Assembly (NCBI RefSeq): GCF_004005995.1
Contig: NZ_CP034767.1
Span: 62,001-126,000, forward strand
Source: Devosia sp. 1566
GTDB lineage: Bacteria > Pseudomonadota > Alphaproteobacteria > Rhizobiales > Devosiaceae
Reading direction: 5' to 3'
DNA: 64,000 bases
This document shows, piece after piece, positions 17,689-25,678 of this stretch (the stretch's first letter is position 1; every line of letters begins with the position of its first letter). The position numbers were made by a program, and so were the translations under genes. The notes under the pieces are model-generated. The model saw only the letters and a program-made list of their open reading frames with translations. It was not told the DNA's origin and made no database searches.

Positions 17689-17704
17689 CTGGCGGGGGCG
17701 CCAG
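17689..17704 (+). terminator. Short hairpin after the MFS gene
   Basis: CTGGCG (17689-17694) and CGCCAG (17699-17704) pair around GGGG, directly after the MFS stop. No T run follows, so termination strength is doubtful. Confidence 0.35.
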
Positions 17705-17913
17705 GTGGACAGGTTTGGGCCGGAGCTTCAGGAAGGCGAATGGCCGAAATCAAATCTGTCGTCCACCGGGATGCCGACCCTGGCTCTCAACCCTGCGGGT
17801 TACTTGGCCCGCCAGATACGTATTGGCTGGACGTCGGGATGGGCAGTCGGCCAATTTCGGGCAAACTGGTCAGTTCCTAGGTTACGTCGCCCGCCCGGAC
17901 CACTCGCGCTCAT

Positions 17914-19428
17914 TCATTCTTGCGCCTCTTGGATCATGTCCGCGAGCAAAGAATAAATGAGGTCGGTATTGCCAAAGATCTCCTGCGGATTAATCAGGTC
18001 GTGCGGCAGGTGGTTGGAGAACTCCAGCCGTTCGGTTGAGACGTCCGGGTCCCGCGCGCGCCACAGATTGACCAATTGGTCGGTCAACTGGTTGTTGACG
18101 GCAACATCGGCCTCGTTGAGCACCACCGAGATGCGCGCGACTGCGGGTGGCTCCCGCGCGGCATCATGCATCACCGCCTCGCCCAGCCGCATCACCTGGG
18201 CCAAGGTGTGGGTCGATGGACGAGGGAACACATAGTCGGTCTGTGGGGCGGTCACCGGCGCCAGCGGATTGATCCAGAACATCATGTTGGGCAACAACAG
18301 GAGCAGGTTGGTCGCCGCCGTGTTGGCCCAGGGCGGCACGATATAGGGGCCAAGAAAGGGCGATACCGGGACGGCCAGGCGAATGTCGGATCGGTGCTGT
18401 GCCGCCCAGGTGACGATCGTACCTCCGGCGGATAGACCGACAACCACCACGTTATCACCCAGCCCCTGCGCCAGATCGGTTGAGCTATTAGCCAGATCCA
18501 CCAGGTGCTCGGCGGTGAGAGCGGCCAGGGAAACGGTGTCGGGATCGGCCTCGCCATGGCCGAACATGCGGGGCAGATACACATTGTAGCCCAATGCAAA
18601 GACCGAGCGCGCCAGCGCCTCGCCCTGGGCGGGGCAACTGGTAAGGCCATGGAAAAAGACCACGGCAATGGTGGTCTTGCGGCCATGGGTGAGGAGTTGG
18701 GAGGAGCAGCGCTTATGAAGCGCCAGTTCGCCTTCCGCCCCCCGCACCGCGTAAAAGGCCGCGAATGCCTCTTCATAGCTTTGCGCCGGCGCGGTGGGTG
18801 ATGGCCTTGCGCTTAATCCCTGCACCGGCACAGGGGTCAGGGAGAGAATGACAAAGGAGCCGGTCAGGCCGACAGCAAGGATCAGGGCGCCGACCCGGGC
18901 TGCCCGACGAAGACGCCGGGAAAGCGTCCTGACAGGCCGTGACGGGCGATTTCGCGCCGCGTCGTGCGGCCTGATGAAGGCAATCAGCGCCCAGGCCAAA
19001 ATTCCGCCCGCCAGCCCCAGCGCCATCGCGGCGGCAAAGCCCGTGGTCATCAGGCCAAGCCCCGCAACCCAAACCACCCACTGGATGCCGCCGGTGGCCG
19101 GAGTGTCGGACACCGCCATTTGGTTGAAGCCGAGAACGACCGGATAGGACAGGGTTGCCGCCAGAATGCCCGCTGCAGCGCCGGCGAGCGGGGAAACCCT
19201 CGTCCAACTAGGCATCAATAGCCACCAAACCAACCAGCCGCAAAGGAACACCCCGGCAAACAGCACCGGCCAGGGCACGCTCCCCGCACTGTTGGGAACG
19301 GCTCCCCCCATGTTGAGCCCGAGCAAGGGCGCCAGCCCCAAGGCTAAAAGGGCGAAAAGCAGTCCGGCGGCAAGGGTCCAGGGGAGGTACCAAGCGGTGC
19401 GGCGTTGAGGAGCGTCTGTTGGCATCAA
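17914..19428 (-). CDS. Membrane-anchored alpha/beta hydrolase, paralog A
   Basis: A 504-aa protein with two parts. Residues 1-200 hold about five hydrophobic segments (13-37, 55-72, 83-101, 117-150, 179-200). Residues 215-504 form a serine hydrolase: HGLTSCPAQG (260-269), nucleophile elbow GLSAGG with Ser333, acid probably in LNEADVAVNN (Asp441), and His in SNHLPHDLINP (473 or 476). The hydrolase should sit on one membrane face, carboxylesterase-like. It is the last gene of a minus-strand cluster and closely resembles the broken paralog upstream (shared HGLTSCPAQG, GLSAGGTI, LLLLLPNMM). Its natural substrate is unknown. Confidence 0.85.
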   Translation of the reverse strand: MMPTDAPQRRTAWYLPWTLAAGLLFALLALGLAPLLGLNMGGAVPNSAGSVPWPVLFAGVFLCGWLVWWLLMPSWTRVSPLAGAAAGILAATLSYPVVLGFNQMAVSDTPATGGIQWVVWVAGLGLMTTGFAAAMALGLAGGILAWALIAFIRPHDAARNRPSRPVRTLSRRLRRAARVGALILAVGLTGSFVILSLTPVPVQGLSARPSPTAPAQSYEEAFAAFYAVRGAEGELALHKRCSSQLLTHGRKTTIAVVFFHGLTSCPAQGEALARSVFALGYNVYLPRMFGHGEADPDTVSLAALTAEHLVDLANSSTDLAQGLGDNVVVVGLSAGGTIVTWAAQHRSDIRLAVPVSPFLGPYIVPPWANTAATNLLLLLPNMMFWINPLAPVTAPQTDYVFPRPSTHTLAQVMRLGEAVMHDAAREPPAVARISVVLNEADVAVNNQLTDQLVNLWRARDPDVSTERLEFSNHLPHDLINPQEIFGNTDLIYSLLADMIQEAQE

Positions 19429-19504
19429 TTGGCTCCCCTCCCGATGCAGGCAGGCAAGGCGGGGCCCATCCTGAACAGTGCTGCTATGGTGCCCGCGCCC
19501 AAGC

Positions 19505-20041
19505 TCATTTGCTATCGACCGCGATCATGTCGAGCAGGATTGGGTAGACAATGCTCACCGCGCCATGCGGTTCGCGGGGGTCGATCACATCATGGGGCAA
19601 GCCGTCCGCCTGGGGCAGGAATCGCAAGTCCACTGTTCGTCCATCCTCGCGCCACTGCGCCACCAGCTGCCGGGCCTGTGCGTTATTGACCGAGTGATCT
19701 GCCTCGTTGAGGAGAAAACCGATGCCCTGCGCAGCGGGTGCTTCCCATCCCGCCTGGGCGGCAGTGATCCGCCCCAGGCGCATCAATTCGGCCACGGCGC
19801 GGGTAGCAAAGCGTGGATAAACATAGGGCATGCGGGGGGAGCTATAGGGCGTTTCGGGGTTCCACCAGAGCATCATATTGGGCAAGAGGAGGAGCAGGTT
19901 CGTTGCGGCCTGCGTCGCCCAAGGCGGCAAGAAGGCCGGCCCAAGAAAGGGCGCCACCGAGATCGCACCCGCCAGGGTGCTGTCGTTCTGTGTCTCGAAG
20001 GTGGTGATCGTTCCCCCTGCCGAAAGGCCGGTGATGATCAC
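19505..20041 (-). pseudogene. Membrane alpha/beta hydrolase paralog B, C-terminal fragment
   Basis: A 178-aa open frame from GTG 20041 that carries the catalytic half of paralog B: GLSAGG elbow (residues 5-10), PFLGPAFLPPWATQAATNLL, LLNEADHSVNN and GLPHDVIDP. It aligns end to end with residues 330-504 of paralog A. The upstream HG motif and membrane anchor lie in another frame (20038-21036). The GTGA overlap could allow coupled translation of two half proteins, but a frameshift in a once single gene is the simpler reading. Confidence 0.8.
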
Positions 20042-21036
20042 CTCGTCGCCCAGACCCTGCGCGAGAGCAATGGCAACTCGGCTGTATCGACGAAGTCTTC
20101 GGCGGTGACACTGGCCAATGCCAAGGTGAGCGGATCGGCTTCGCCATGTCCCGGCAGGCGGGGTACGAGGACGTTATAGCCAAGGCCAAAGAGCCGGGAA
20201 GCCAGTTCGTCGCCTTGGGCCGGGCAACTGGTCAAGCCGTGGAAATAGATCACGACCCCCGCGACCTTGTCCCCATGCGTTTGCAACTGCGAGCGGCATT
20301 CCGGCCGCAGCGGCAGAGTGGCTTCCTGCGCCTGGATGACGGCAAAGCCGGCCAGGGCCTGCGCATAGCTTTCAGCCGGGCGAGGGGGCGTGCTTGCGGC
20401 GAGCTGAGGGGTGGGCAGGACGGTCAACCCGACAAACACGGCAACCAGTGAGACCACTGCGAAGGCGGCGCAGAAGACCAGGCCTCGAAACATCCGCTGC
20501 AACAGGCCCACTTCACGCTTCCCTGCGCGCGACGGCCGCGCGAGGTCAGCGGCAAAGCGGCGCTGCAGGAAGGCCATCAGCATGCCTGTCAGTGCCAGCG
20601 CGATGGTAGAAGCAAAGCCGGTGGTGACCAAGCCGAATGCGGACTGAACCAGAACATAGCCGAGTTGGCGCAGCAGGGACGCAAGGTCTGCGGCCAGGCG
20701 CGCGTCCGAATGGAGGAACTCGGCCAGCAACAGCACGGCAGGATAGGAGAAGCAGGCCACCAGCACGCCCGCGACAGCGCCCCTGACCAAGCTGACCTGG
20801 CTCCGCCAAATAACAAGCAGCCACCAGACTACGGAGCCACAAAGGAAGACACCGAGGAGAATATTGGCGACGGTGATTTCGCCGCTATTGCCCAAGGCTG
20901 CCGGGTTAATCCGCAACTGGGCGGAGGCGCTCGCGAGCAAGGCGGTTACAGCAAAGGCGAGGCCAGCAAGGAGGCTCCAGAGCCAGCGCTGTGCCGCCAA
21001 AGGGCGGGCAGAATTCTTTTCCACGCCCGTGCTCAT
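20038..21036 (-). pseudogene. Membrane alpha/beta hydrolase paralog B, N-terminal fragment
   Basis: A 332-aa frame containing the membrane anchor (about five hydrophobic segments) and the first half of the hydrolase, including HGLTSCPAQG and LPGHGEADP. After VTAEDFVDTAE the frame runs into an unrelated short tail. Reading the other frame from about 20077-20080 gives VAIALAQGLGDEV, which matches paralog A (STDLAQGLGDNV) with no length difference if exactly one base is missing. The start overlaps the stop of the upstream hydrolase by four bases. Confidence 0.82.
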
Positions 21037-22709
21037 GGCTTGCCTGCCGGATAGGAGGCCATGCGTTCCTTGAGCTCGGCAATGCTGGCATCGTTCCAGC
21101 CGCGCGGGTCGACGAGGGCGCGCCAGGCATCGATGTAATCATCGATGGCGTAGTTGTGGCCATAGCCGATCGGGGAGGTCTGGGCGAGAGCCATATCCAT
21201 GCCCAGTTGCAGCCAGGTGACCAGGGGATACCAGGTCAGGGCCGAGGACACCCCCGGGCCGCGCTGGCCGATCATCCAGGCCGGTTCGGTGCGATAGCTC
21301 GACCATTCGAAAAAGACGATGGGGTCGCTTGGATATTGCAGAAAGGCGATCCGCAGCGGTCCCCAAGGGGTGCCAGGGTCGCCCAATTCTGCGCCGCGAT
21401 TGGCAAAGCGGACCGTCGATGCATTACCAAAGCGGGGCCGCCATTCGGGGGAGCCGGGATCGCGATTGGCGGTGGCATAGCCCCAGATGGAACTGGTGAA
21501 AGGCGGGCCTGCCCAAAGTGCACCATTATAGGGGTCGGCAAACAGGTCAAGGATCTGCGCCGAGGCCTGGGAGCTATTGGCCCCAAGGCTGAGGCCGTTG
21601 AGATAAAGCCTTGGCCGAGTATCGCGGGGTAGCTTGGTCCAGTATTGATAAACGATGGAAAACAGGGCCTGGGCCGCCTCTGTGCCGTATTCAGGTTGAA
21701 CCACCAGGGAAAGCGGGCTGGTGAGATAGGAATATTGCAGCGCAACGCTGGCGACGTCCCCCGCCATTAGATATTCCAGGCTATCAATGCTGGGCGGATC
21801 CACCCAGCCCGTGCCGACCGGCATGATGACAACGAGCACGGACCGGTCGAACGCACCCACTCGAAGCATTTCCTCCAATGCGAGGCGGGCGCGCTCTTCA
21901 AGGGTCGCAGCCGAGCGCAGGCCGACATAGACACGCAGTGGCTGTTCGGCAGGCCGCCCGATCATGGCGGCGATAGCAGACTGGCTGGGGCCCGACTGCA
22001 CATAAACCCGGCCATCCCGCCCGATCGTGTTCCAGGCCACGAGCGAAGCGGCGCTGCCTGACTGGAGCGTATTGGCGGGTGGCTCGCCAAACTGGCCCGC
22101 GACCTGGTCAAGCTGCTCAAAGAAGCGGTCCGCCGAAGCGAGGGCAAAGCGCAGCAGCACGCCATTGAACAGCACGGCGGTGACCACGCTTACAAAGGTG
22201 ATACCCAAGAGGAGCGCCACCCGACGTGGCACATAGCGCTTCATCCGCCGCGCCACGGCCTGGACACTGTGGACAAGGAGGGTGCCCAGGGTAACCAGCA
22301 CAACGGCGGGCAGCAGCGCTACCAGCACCACCTGAAACGGGTGGCCGCGATGCACGGGTGGCTCGCCCATGGCTGCGCGCACCGAGTTTTGCCAGGGCAC
22401 GATCTGCACCAGGCTGTAAAGGACCAATGCGGCGCAAAGCACGGCGACAAGGAAGCTGACAAGGCGCGTATAGGCGCCAAAAGGGCGGCCGAGCTCGATA
22501 TAGTCCCACAGCCACTGCAGCGTCGCGCCAATGGCATAGCCGAAGGCAAAGGTGGTGCCCGAAAGCAGGCCTTGAATTGGGGGTGTTCTGGGCAGCAGCG
22601 AAGGGGTTAGCGACAAGCAGAACAGGATCACCCCAACCACAAGACCTGCTCGGGACAGATTGCGATCGATCAGGGGCAGCAGCGAGGTCGCCCGCAGGGC
22701 TTTTTCCAT
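21033..22709 (-). CDS. Membrane alpha/beta-hydrolase family protein (Abhydrolase_9 type)
   Basis: A 558-aa protein. The N-terminal 200 residues have four to five membrane segments with the family signature SLTPSLLPRTPPIQGLLSG. The C-terminal half is a hydrolase with elbow YLNGLSLGANSS and the downstream DPxxFFEWS-like segment (PSDPIVFFEWSSY). These features match the Pfam pair Abhydrolase_9_N/Abhydrolase_9, membrane proteins of unknown substrate. It is the first gene of the cluster 22709-17914 and is translationally coupled to paralog B by a four-base overlap. Confidence 0.85.
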   Translation of the reverse strand: MEKALRATSLLPLIDRNLSRAGLVVGVILFCLSLTPSLLPRTPPIQGLLSGTTFAFGYAIGATLQWLWDYIELGRPFGAYTRLVSFLVAVLCAALVLYSLVQIVPWQNSVRAAMGEPPVHRGHPFQVVLVALLPAVVLVTLGTLLVHSVQAVARRMKRYVPRRVALLLGITFVSVVTAVLFNGVLLRFALASADRFFEQLDQVAGQFGEPPANTLQSGSAASLVAWNTIGRDGRVYVQSGPSQSAIAAMIGRPAEQPLRVYVGLRSAATLEERARLALEEMLRVGAFDRSVLVVIMPVGTGWVDPPSIDSLEYLMAGDVASVALQYSYLTSPLSLVVQPEYGTEAAQALFSIVYQYWTKLPRDTRPRLYLNGLSLGANSSQASAQILDLFADPYNGALWAGPPFTSSIWGYATANRDPGSPEWRPRFGNASTVRFANRGAELGDPGTPWGPLRIAFLQYPSDPIVFFEWSSYRTEPAWMIGQRGPGVSSALTWYPLVTWLQLGMDMALAQTSPIGYGHNYAIDDYIDAWRALVDPRGWNDASIAELKERMASYPAGKP

Positions 22710-23111
22710 GGCGTCATCCCTCCACTTGCGACCCCGCTCATGGTACCTGATGGATTGTTCCTTGCCGTCCAGATGTGATTGGCCAGCTGCGGCCGGTCAA
22801 TGAATGGCTTCAAAGCGGGTGAACAGGGGTAGTGTTTGTGTCCGGCAGAATTGCTCGACCGTGGATAGAAATTTTAGCGTAATTGCTTCGCCTCAAGCTA
22901 AGCAATCGGAAGCTCAAGCCGATGTGCGCCGCAGGTAGCCGCAGAATGGGGGCCGGTCGCTGGCCCGCGTGGCACCTTCAGCCGCACTGGTGGCGCTGGT
23001 TGGATGACAATACCCTTACACGCAACCGGAGAGATTTTCAGAAATCTTTCAAGCACTTAGTGGAACGATCGGGCTGTGCAAGGGTTGGGTTGTGCAAACA
23101 AGAGAACCACA
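22710..23111. other. Intergenic region with a candidate EcfG-type promoter
   Basis: About 400 bases without a convincing gene, between the divergently oriented hydrolase cluster and the DUF1236 gene. GGAAC at 23062-23066 followed after 17 bases by GTT (23084-23086) resembles the alphaproteobacterial EcfG general-stress promoter (GGAAC, 16-17 bases, CGTT), with the C replaced by G. It is 25 bases before the DUF1236 start. Nothing else recognisable was seen. Confidence 0.4.
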
Positions 23112-23813
23112 ATGAACAAGCTCCTCACTTTCATGACCGCTGCCACTCTGGCGACCACCGCCTTTGCTGGCATCGCTTCGGCGCAGAGCCCGACATCAAC
23201 AGCCACGACCACAGCCACAGCTGCAACGGATCTCACCATCCGCTCCGGTCCCGGGCCGCAATATGCGTCAGTAGGCTTCATTGCCGCTGGGGAGAGCGCG
23301 ACGGTGGGTGGTTGTCTGCAGGGCAGCAAGTGGTGCCAGGTCAGCTATGATGGTGCCACTGGCTGGTCCTATTCGGATTATCTTACGGCCGATCTTTCGG
23401 GCGAAGCTGTGGTGCTGACGGAGCGTTACTCCGATGTGGGCCTTGCGACCGTCACCTATGAGGATGAAGGTGCTGCTCCCGGCGGCGCGGCAGCTGGTGC
23501 AACCAGCGGTGCTATCGTTGGCGCCCTTATCGGCGGCCCTATCGGCGCGGCCATTGGTGGTGTTGTCGGTGCGGCAAGCGGCGCCACCGCCGGTGCAGTG
23601 ATCGATCCGCCGGAAGTCGCTCGCACCTACATCACCTCCAACCCCCAGGAGTCAGTTTATCTGGATGGGGAGGTCGTGATCGGCGCCGGTGTTCCTGAGA
23701 CGGTGACCCTGCAGGCTATCCCTGAATACACGGAATACCAGTACGTCTACATCAACGGCCAGCCCGTTCTGGTTGACCCCGCCACCCGGCAGATCGTCTA
23801 CGTCGTTCGCTGA
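23112..23813 (+). CDS. DUF1236 / SH3-domain envelope protein with glycine-zipper segment
   Basis: A 233-aa exported protein. The signal peptide is TAATLATTAFAGIASAQ. Residues about 40-95 form a bacterial SH3 domain (LTIRSGPGPQYASVGFI, then GWSYSDYL). Residues about 120-165 are Gly/Ala-rich with repeated GxxxG steps (GALIGGPIGAAIGGVVG), a glycine zipper that could insert into or line the envelope. The C-terminal part has the DUF1236 pattern (ESVYLDGEVVIGAGVPETV, then YVYINGQPVLVDPATRQIVY). ATG 23112 was chosen because the signal peptide begins there. Function is unknown; SH3/DUF1236 proteins are common in Hyphomicrobiales envelopes. Confidence 0.85.
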   Translation: MNKLLTFMTAATLATTAFAGIASAQSPTSTATTTATAATDLTIRSGPGPQYASVGFIAAGESATVGGCLQGSKWCQVSYDGATGWSYSDYLTADLSGEAVVLTERYSDVGLATVTYEDEGAAPGGAAAGATSGAIVGALIGGPIGAAIGGVVGAASGATAGAVIDPPEVARTYITSNPQESVYLDGEVVIGAGVPETVTLQAIPEYTEYQYVYINGQPVLVDPATRQIVYVVR

Positions 23814-23819
23814 TCACGC

Positions 23820-23846
23820 GCCGGCTGGTTCAGATAACCGGCCGGC
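23820..23846 (+). terminator. Terminator-like hairpin after the DUF1236 gene
   Basis: GCCGGCTGGTT (23820-23830) pairs with AACCGGCCGGC (23836-23846), one G-T wobble, five-base loop. It starts seven bases after the stop codon. The following sequence is only moderately T-rich. Confidence 0.6.
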
Positions 23847-24377
23847 TTCCTCTCGACTGCGCTGCCTCTCTTTTCACCTCTGGTGGTGTGTTGAACTGCT
23901 CGGGGCCGTCGCAGACTGCGGGTAAGCGGCTCAAGCGCTACTGCCTATGCGGGTTGAAAACCCAGGGGCCGCGCGGTTCCTGGTCCCGCGAATTTCAGAT
24001 GCGGCAGGCGAGACCATGCGGCTTTCCCGCTACCCGAGGCCCGCTCCGAACTTGCCTGCGGCTTTGCTTTCCAACTTAAGAACAGGGCCGACCCGCGAGC
24101 GCGTTGAGACGTAAGTGTCTTCCCGCGATGAACCCGGCACGCCTCGCTGAGGCGGATCCGCGACCTGCCAATGGTCAGCTGATTGGTCGGTAAAACGGCA
24201 CCAGAAGTGCGGGGGGATACTTCTGGCGCCGTTTTCTAGCCGACGCTCCAAGAGTGGGCAATCCAAGAAGGCATGGGACCTTGGAAGTCAACGCCACCAC
24301 CATAACCCACCTGCAGTGACCCATCGGTGATAGGCTTTGTCAGGCGTTTGTCAGGCAACAAGGGGTACAATTTCGTT
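23847..24377. other. Gene-free interval, possible small RNA ended by a strong hairpin
   Basis: About 530 bases without a credible protein gene. It contains several short hairpins (for example GCGGGTTGAAAACCC) and ends its first part with a long terminator-like hairpin at 24192-24235. No gene of known class needs a terminator here on either strand, so an unrecognised transcript is possible. I saw no tmRNA, RNase P or SRP RNA signature. Confidence 0.3.
24192..24235 (+). terminator. Strong terminator-like hairpin
   Basis: AAAACGGC-A-CCAGAAGT (24192-24208) pairs with ACTTCTGG-C-GCCGTTTT (24219-24235), a 17-position stem with one mismatch. The A run and T run at the base allow function in either direction. 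It has no matching gene immediately upstream. Confidence 0.7.
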
Positions 24378-25016
24378 ATGCCAACTCGCACCCTCATTGC
24401 TGCGCTTGCTCTTTTCGCCCTGCTTGGCCAGCCAAGCTGGGCGCAAGGCAATGGAAATGGGAATGGGAATAGTGGAGGGGAAAGCCGGGGCAGCGACAGC
24501 GGGAATGGCGGGAACTCCAGTGGAGGGAACGGAAACGGAAATGCTGGTGACCGGGACGGCAACGGCAATAATGGCGGCGGTAATAACGGCGGCGGCAATA
24601 ATGGCGGCGGCAATGGGAACGGCAATGGCAATTCGGGTAGTGCCGGGGAAGCAGGTCGGTCCAATCCGGGCGACGAAAACGCTGGGCCTGGCAACAATTC
24701 GGGCCATGGGGGAGGAGGGACTGGCAGCAACGGGCGCGCCAACGCTGGAGCGCCGGGTCAGTCGCGATCCAGGGAAGAGCCGGTTGGGGAAAGCCCGGAA
24801 CGATCAGCTCTAGAAGCAGTGCGCTCCGGCAAAGCAGTTCCACTCGAAAGCTTGCTCCCCGATGTGAGGGCCAATACTGGCGGCGAGGTTATCGACGCTG
24901 AGTTGCTAACCGTGGACGGCTTCCTGCTATACGGCATCAAGGTACTGACGCCGGCTGGCCGCGTCAGCGTTCAATATTACTACGCCAATTCGGGCCGACC
25001 CGTGAGGGGCCGCTGA
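24378..25016 (+). CDS. Secreted Gly/Asn-rich protein with PepSY-like C-terminal domain, coupled to a two-component system
   Basis: A 212-aa exported protein. Residues 1-22 form a signal peptide ending PSWAQ. Residues about 23-135 are a low-complexity linker of G, N, S and D with repeated NGNGN and NNGGG units. The last 70 residues form a compact domain: ALEAVRSGKAVPLESLLP, GGEVIDAELLTVDGFLLYGI, then GRVSVQYYYANSGRPV. This domain pattern is common directly upstream of OmpR-type two-component genes in alphaproteobacteria. The stop overlaps the response-regulator start (TGATG). By position it may be a periplasmic modulator of the sensor kinase, like FeuN of Sinorhizobium, but the long GN linker is unusual. 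Confidence 0.8.
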   Translation: MPTRTLIAALALFALLGQPSWAQGNGNGNGNSGGESRGSDSGNGGNSSGGNGNGNAGDRDGNGNNGGGNNGGGNNGGGNGNGNGNSGSAGEAGRSNPGDENAGPGNNSGHGGGGTGSNGRANAGAPGQSRSREEPVGESPERSALEAVRSGKAVPLESLLPDVRANTGGEVIDAELLTVDGFLLYGIKVLTPAGRVSVQYYYANSGRPVRGR

Positions 25017-25678
25017 TGCGGGTGCTGATTGCCGAAGATGACGATCGGATCGCCGAGACGCTCGTTGCGGCGTTGAGCCGCGCCGGCTTTGCCGTAGAGC
25101 GCGAAAGCGATGGTGAATCGGCCTGGTTCCGCGGGGACTCCGAGGCGTTCGACGCCATCATTCTTGATCTCGGCTTGCCGCAAATGGATGGGTTGACAAT
25201 ACTCAAGCGCTGGCGCAACGCCGGGCGCCTGACGCCGGTACTGATCCTGACGGCGCGGGGCCAGTGGGAAGAACGAGTTGACGGCATCGAGGCGGGAGCT
25301 GATGACTACGTGGTCAAGCCCTTCCACATGATGGAGATCATCGCCCGGATCCGCTCCCTCGTCCGAAGGTCCGCGGGCCTTGCCTCCTCGCGCATTTCCT
25401 TTGGGCAATATCTGCTCGACACGCGCACCATGCAGGTCACCAATGATGGCACTCCCGTTGATCTGACGCCGCAGGAATTCAAGCTGGTTGCCTACCTCGT
25501 GCACCAGCGCGGACGGGTTGTGTCGCAACTCGAGATCACCGAGCACATCTATAACCAGGATTTCGAGCGGGACTCCAATGCCATCGAAGTTCTTGTCGGG
25601 CGCGTACGCAAGCGTTTGGGCCCCAATGTGATCAAGACCAGGCGTGGCTTCGGCTATGTGCTCGGTGACGAGGGGTGA
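25016..25678 (+). CDS. OmpR/PhoP-family response regulator (FeuP-like)
   Basis: A 220-aa two-domain regulator. The receiver has the acidic pocket EDD (7-9), phosphoacceptor Asp in AIILDLGLPQMDG (near 51), LTAR and the Lys in VVKPF. The C-terminal winged helix is typical of OmpR (LTPQEFKLVAYLVHQRGRVV, then RDSNAIEVLVGRVRKRLG, ending RRGFGYVL). It is co-translated with the secreted protein upstream and overlaps the kinase by four bases. The resemblance to rhizobial FeuP is by eye. Confidence 0.92.
   Translation: MRVLIAEDDDRIAETLVAALSRAGFAVERESDGESAWFRGDSEAFDAIILDLGLPQMDGLTILKRWRNAGRLTPVLILTARGQWEERVDGIEAGADDYVVKPFHMMEIIARIRSLVRRSAGLASSRISFGQYLLDTRTMQVTNDGTPVDLTPQEFKLVAYLVHQRGRVVSQLEITEHIYNQDFERDSNAIEVLVGRVRKRLGPNVIKTRRGFGYVLGDEG

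Noticed and set aside
17914-21036. Direct-repeat amplification of the two hydrolase paralogs
   Set aside because: The paralogs share protein motifs, but their nucleotide sequences have diverged visibly, so this is an old duplication and not a recent tandem repeat.
23884-24190. Possible tmRNA, RNase P RNA or SRP RNA
   Set aside because: The conserved signature sequences of these RNAs were looked for and not found.
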